From Phycisphaerae bacterium (lineage in GTDB: Bacteria > Planctomycetota > Phycisphaerae > Sedimentisphaerales > Anaerobacaceae): a stretch of DNA of 8,760 nucleotides. The notes below the pieces were generated by a model. The model searched no databases. It was not told where the DNA came from and saw only the letters and a list, made by a program, of their open reading frames with translations. Of this stretch, positions 6,901 through 8,760 are shown one piece after another; within the stretch, counting starts at the first letter, position 1, and each line of letters starts with the position of its first letter. Where the stretch lies: contig DAOUVA010000153.1 of the NCBI GenBank assembly GCA_030667885.1, positions 1-8,760 of the forward strand, read 5' to 3'. A program made the position numbers and the translations under genes.

Positions 6901-8069
6901 CGCTTGTGAACACCCAGTTTGCGACCTACCGCATCTGGCTCTCCGATGAGGTTATCAACACGTTTAGGTCTCGTCCCAATCTCTCGAACGAGCTGATGGA
7001 TTGCACTTTCGTTTACAACGACTCCGAGGTTTTTTATAATGTCGGAATACGTTTCCGCGGCAGCCCGTTTCTCAGAAGCGGCTCAGGCCGGGACCCCCGC
7101 GACCGCTATGCCTATCGAATCGATTTCAATCCGGACCAGAGTTTCGGAGAACGCCAGGAAATTAATCTCGACAATACCGAGGGAAGCAGCCGCGGCCCGC
7201 TCCAGGAACGCGCATCATACTGGTTCTATTCGCAAATGGGTCTGCAGTTCTCTTCGCAGGAGTACGTGCGAGTTATCATCAACGGCAGAAGCCATACCAA
7301 CTATGAGGACGTCCGGAAAATCGACGGCGACTATATTCGCCGGTGGTTTCCGAACGATACCGACGGCTACATTCATAAAATCGATGACTACTTCGAATAT
7401 TCGGCCAACGGCACGGCCCATTCTAATCTTGACGAAGGATTAAAGTATGACAACAAACACCCGCTGCTTAATGAGACCTATCGCTGGGGATTTGAAAAAC
7501 GCTCGCATCGAGAACACGACAACTGGGAGCATCTGTTCGATTTTGCAGTCGCAATGAACACGCCTTCGAGCAATGCGAGATACGAACAGGCAATTGAGTC
7601 GGTCATCCATCCCGAGCATTTTGCTAAGGTGCTGGCGATTCGACATGCTGTAGGCGACTGGGACAGTTATGGATACAACCGCGGTAAGAATAACTACTTC
7701 TATTATGCCCTTCCGGAGGGCAAGTGGTATCTCCTTCCCTGGGACATAGACTTCACACTCGGATCGGGCCATGGGCCTAATACAAATTTATTCTCGGTGA
7801 ATTCCGGACAATTCCCGGAGGTCAACCAATTTCTAAGATACCCCAAGTACCGGCAGATGTACGAAAAGGCTTTTGCAGACCTTGCGAACGGCCCGTGGCA
7901 AACGTCATACGGAACGAGCAATGCTCCGACGGCCTTCGATAAGTTTCTGGACGATGCCGCCGACGTCCTTATTACTGAGGGTTTCGACGCCGGCCGACGC
8001 AACGGAATCAAACAGTTCGTTCGCGACCGTCGGGCTTATATCCTTACACAGGTCTCGGGTGTTAGGTAG
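3969..8069 (+). CDS. Secreted multidomain protein: lamin-tail domains plus CotH kinase-like domain
   Basis: 1366 residues with a Sec-type signal (KDHRWYR, then hydrophobic 10-23). Visible order: lamin-tail domain LTD1 (29 to about 178); a jelly-roll-like module (about 202-378) with HYDDGFVLYLNG at 292-303; LTD2 (387 to about 523); LTD3 (529 to about 690); a CBM-like module (about 690-845) with GEVLIDD at 722-728; an Ig-like linker domain (about 862-976); and a CotH domain from about 979 to the end. CotH landmarks are GIRFRG (1026-1031), DWDSYGYN (1230-1237) and PWDID (1257-1261), whose acidic residues fit the catalytic and metal-binding aspartates of CotH kinases. The start at 3969 gives a clean signal peptide with AAAGGG 10 bases before it; TTG 3912 and ATG 3921 in frame are poorer. 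No anchor, PEP-CTERM tail or dockerin follows CotH. Likely role: extracytoplasmic kinase-like surface protein with carbohydrate- or protein-binding modules. Substrate unknown. Confidence 0.9.
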   Translation: MKDHRWYRWNLLAMICVVTLCAARPGMGLLVSEVMYNPAADGEQLEFIELYNNKAVFEDITGYAFTNGISYVFETETIIGPKEFLVAAQNPAALAAAYGISGVQGPFTGRLSNDGERVELSSPNGEIVISLQYDDGMPWPASANGTGHSLILARQGGDPDEASTWSASTYIGGTPGGPDTVQVGSVDPTLATLVDVGHPGRYFKGTEEPSPERGGEITTAWTGLMFDDDPQTTAWLDGPNGYGYSNNSNELQFIRTELNDMSGNYMSVYARLRFTLTAKQIDSFSQLWAEVHYDDGFVLYLNGTRVADSGQISGNPPPFDQSGGPATEPPIANVTLTDRINLLVPGVNVLAIQAHNATISGSSDCLGCPVLQAIVDESAGGDDPSAHVVINELLANSDLPPGADWIELYNPGPVAVDLSNVYLSDDRLNLLQYKIPNGAVLQPGQFWTVTEGMGADGFAFGLDFAGETIYVTAATSGPAPEPFRVLDAVRYDPLKPEVTFGRFPDGSDFFGYLSSATFQGSNARPFINDIVINEIMYHHATRDERYEYIELYNRGPSTVPLDGWAFTDGISYDFENGVEIPPGSYLVVAKDPNLLESVYDNLIIGVNLLGPYSGNLNDHSETVRLSYPLGEVNPDTGEAYMVTADEVTYFDGGRWPMWSDGQGASLELRDPYSNNNTPDAWADSDESGKTVWEQFSFTIDGDDSRYTHDQVNVFGLLLLNRGEVLIDDLDLNIDSSRGSILKNNGFESGTSQWRMLGNHVQSFVTMDDSYSGSRSLHMISTGHGDPGANRINQSISSIKAGTVTFSGRARWLRGSRFLLLRTSREQAPVQPPRPAHAFELNMPLNLGTPGLQNTAFVPNRGPDIMEVRHAPVLPVAGESIIVTARVADNDGVDSVMLYYGTEGQGRFTSKPMVDNASGDDLIEGDGIFTAAIPGASSGTMRAFYIEASDGSVLTRFPTRLEDSADVPERTCLVRVGDTLVNTQFATYRIWLSDEVINTFRSRPNLSNELMDCTFVYNDSEVFYNVGIRFRGSPFLRSGSGRDPRDRYAYRIDFNPDQSFGERQEINLDNTEGSSRGPLQERASYWFYSQMGLQFSSQEYVRVIINGRSHTNYEDVRKIDGDYIRRWFPNDTDGYIHKIDDYFEYSANGTAHSNLDEGLKYDNKHPLLNETYRWGFEKRSHREHDNWEHLFDFAVAMNTPSSNARYEQAIESVIHPEHFAKVLAIRHAVGDWDSYGYNRGKNNYFYYALPEGKWYLLPWDIDFTLGSGHGPNTNLFSVNSGQFPEVNQFLRYPKYRQMYEKAFADLANGPWQTSYGTSNAPTAFDKFLDDAADVLITEGFDAGRRNGIKQFVRDRRAYILTQVSGVR
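4433..4440 (+). repeat. G8 homopolymer inside the LTD/CotH gene
   Basis: Eight consecutive G encode part of Gln155-Gly156-Gly157-Asp158 at the end of LTD1. One added G puts TGA in frame at 4448-4450. One lost G leads to TAG at 4555-4557. Either slip would truncate the protein to under 200 residues, so this is a candidate slippage or sequencing-error site. Confidence 0.5.
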
Positions 8070-8073
8070 GCCT

Positions 8074-8105
8074 GATAAGTCATAATCAAGGCCGTCTTGC
8101 TTATC
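8074..8105 (+). terminator. Weak bulged hairpin after the LTD/CotH gene
   Basis: GATAAG (8074-8079) pairs with CTTATC (8100-8105), and CAAG (8087-8090) with CTTG (8096-8099) around GCCGT, leaving a 7-base bulge. It begins 5 bases after the TAG stop. No U-tract follows, so it may be a weak terminator or an mRNA 3' end structure. Confidence 0.3.
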
Positions 8106-8153
8106 TAAATACTTCCTCAGATTTTCCTGAATGTATTTATCAGCCCTGGTATG

Positions 8154-8182
8154 TTGTCGATTACCAGCAGATGGATTATAAT
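8154..8182 (+). promoter_or_regulatory. Candidate promoter upstream of the MFS gene (distal)
   Basis: TTGTCG (8154-8159), a 17-base spacer and a perfect TATAAT (8177-8182) predict a start near 8189, about 113 bases before the ATG. The gap 8070-8301 holds no gene I can support. Confidence 0.4.
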
Positions 8183-8229
8183 CATCGACCGTAAAACAAT
8201 CTTGGTTATATCGCACCCTTATAAGGAAG

Positions 8230-8257
8230 TTTAGAAACTTTTTAAAGCTGGTATAGT
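8230..8257 (+). promoter_or_regulatory. Candidate extended -10 promoter upstream of the MFS gene (proximal)
   Basis: TGG directly precedes TATAGT (8252-8257), an extended -10, with a weak -35 TTTAGA (8230-8235) 16 bases upstream. The predicted start near 8264 gives a 38-base leader. It is an alternative or addition to the distal promoter. Confidence 0.3.
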
Positions 8258-8301
8258 ATATATCAGTTGGGGTACAATGCTGTCCTTTTCTGTGTTCTGT
8301 A

Positions 8302-8760
8302 ATGATAAAAATATATTCAAAGCGTGTTCGTGAAGCCCTTGTGAATGTTTGGCCCTTGTACGGGTCGGCGTTTGCGATGGCTACAAGTCTAAGCGTTTTG
8401 TGGACGGCCATGCCTTTTATCATACGCGACATCGGCGGAACCGAAGAGCACGTCGGATACATCTGGGCCTTCAACATGTTTGGCTATATGTTGTGCCTGT
8501 TGTTGGCCGCCGTGATGTTGGGCCATCTTGCCCCACGCCATGCGACCCGTGCCGCCGCCGCGGCCATGTTCCTGGCAACTCTTGTGATGGTTATTGTGGT
8601 CTATTACGCAATAGCCCGAGACCAGTTCGGCAGGCCCGCCCTTATCTGGACAATGATTGCCACAGGTACACTTTCTGGTGCGGCGATGTCGCTTTTCTGG
8701 CCTTTTCTTATGAGCTGGGTCTCAGCCGACTACGAGGGCGCTATCCTGAACCGCCGCCTC
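8302..8760 (+). CDS. MFS-type transporter, N-terminal part (cut by window end)
   Basis: An open frame of 153 codons runs to the last base with no stop. After a short basic start (KRVRE) come four hydrophobic segments, about 17-41, 51-74, 81-105 and 113-138, as in the first third of a 12-helix major facilitator. The GHLAPRHATR loop between helices 2 and 3 sits where the MFS motif A lies, but it is degenerate. The FWPFLMSWVS segment near the end resembles MFS proteins common in planctomycetes. ATG 8302 is the first ATG after an in-frame TAG at 8254-8256, but no Shine-Dalgarno site precedes it. The gene follows the LTD/CotH gene after 232 bases with its own promoter candidates, so it is probably a separate unit. 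Substrate cannot be predicted; another polytopic membrane family is possible. Confidence 0.75.
   Translation, partial: MIKIYSKRVREALVNVWPLYGSAFAMATSLSVLWTAMPFIIRDIGGTEEHVGYIWAFNMFGYMLCLLLAAVMLGHLAPRHATRAAAAAMFLATLVMVIVVYYAIARDQFGRPALIWTMIATGTLSGAAMSLFWPFLMSWVSADYEGAILNRRL

Noticed and set aside
7905..8477. 190-codon open frame on the minus strand across the gap before the MFS gene
   Set aside because: It overlaps the end of the CotH domain and the start of the MFS frame, both well supported. Its protein has no recognisable domain, signal or ribosome site.
1..8760. Mobile element, CRISPR array, toxin-antitoxin, defence system, tRNA or rRNA
   Set aside because: I looked on both strands and found no transposase or integrase motifs, no regularly spaced repeats, and no cloverleaf or rRNA-like stretches.

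Overview
The window looks like chromosomal DNA of a polysaccharide-degrading bacterium of the Planctomycetota/PVC group. A Phycisphaerae-type lineage with mid-range GC fits best, but this is inference. The clues are two Tat-exported lipoprotein sulfatases side by side, and a 1366-residue secreted protein combining lamin-tail domains, jelly-roll modules and a CotH kinase-like domain, an arrangement typical of planctomycetes. Genes are moderately GC-rich, the gaps between them are AT-rich, and most starts have a Shine-Dalgarno site. I see no rRNA, tRNA, CRISPR array, transposase or phage gene.

Layout: (1) 64-1479, minus strand, an arylsulfatase B-like sulfatase. (2) 1480-1640, a 161-bp divergent promoter region with overlapping sigma70-like promoters and a CGAACC/GGTTCG inverted repeat. 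(3) 1641-3302, plus strand, a second sulfatase of a different subfamily (arylsulfatase A / AtsA-like). (4) 3303-3448, a convergent gap with two good terminator hairpins. (5) 3449-3667, minus strand, a 72-residue small lipoprotein of unknown function. (6) 3668-3968, a 301-bp divergent control region with a near-consensus promoter in each direction, two TACA...TGTA dyads around the lipoprotein promoter, and AT-rich repeats at the other promoter. (7) 3969-8069, plus strand, the LTD/CotH protein. (8) 8070-8301, a gap with a weak hairpin and two promoter candidates. (9) 8302 to the window end, plus strand, the first 153 codons of an MFS-type transporter, cut by the window edge.

How the genes may work together: the two sulfatases would be matured on the CxPxR cysteine in the cytoplasm, exported folded by Tat, and probably lipid-anchored. 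They would remove sulfate esters from different positions of one or more sulfated glycans. The LTD/CotH protein is probably an extracytoplasmic kinase-like surface protein. Its divergent neighbour is a tiny lipoprotein with a Ser/Thr/Gln-rich tail. This recalls Bacillus subtilis, where cotH lies divergently next to the gene for its substrate CotG. A kinase/substrate pair here is a hypothesis, not something the sequence proves. Nothing in the window is a clear case of a wholly new system. The most distinctive points are the lipoprotein-CotH divergent unit with its operator-like dyads, and a G8 tract early in the CotH gene where a one-base slip in either direction truncates the protein.
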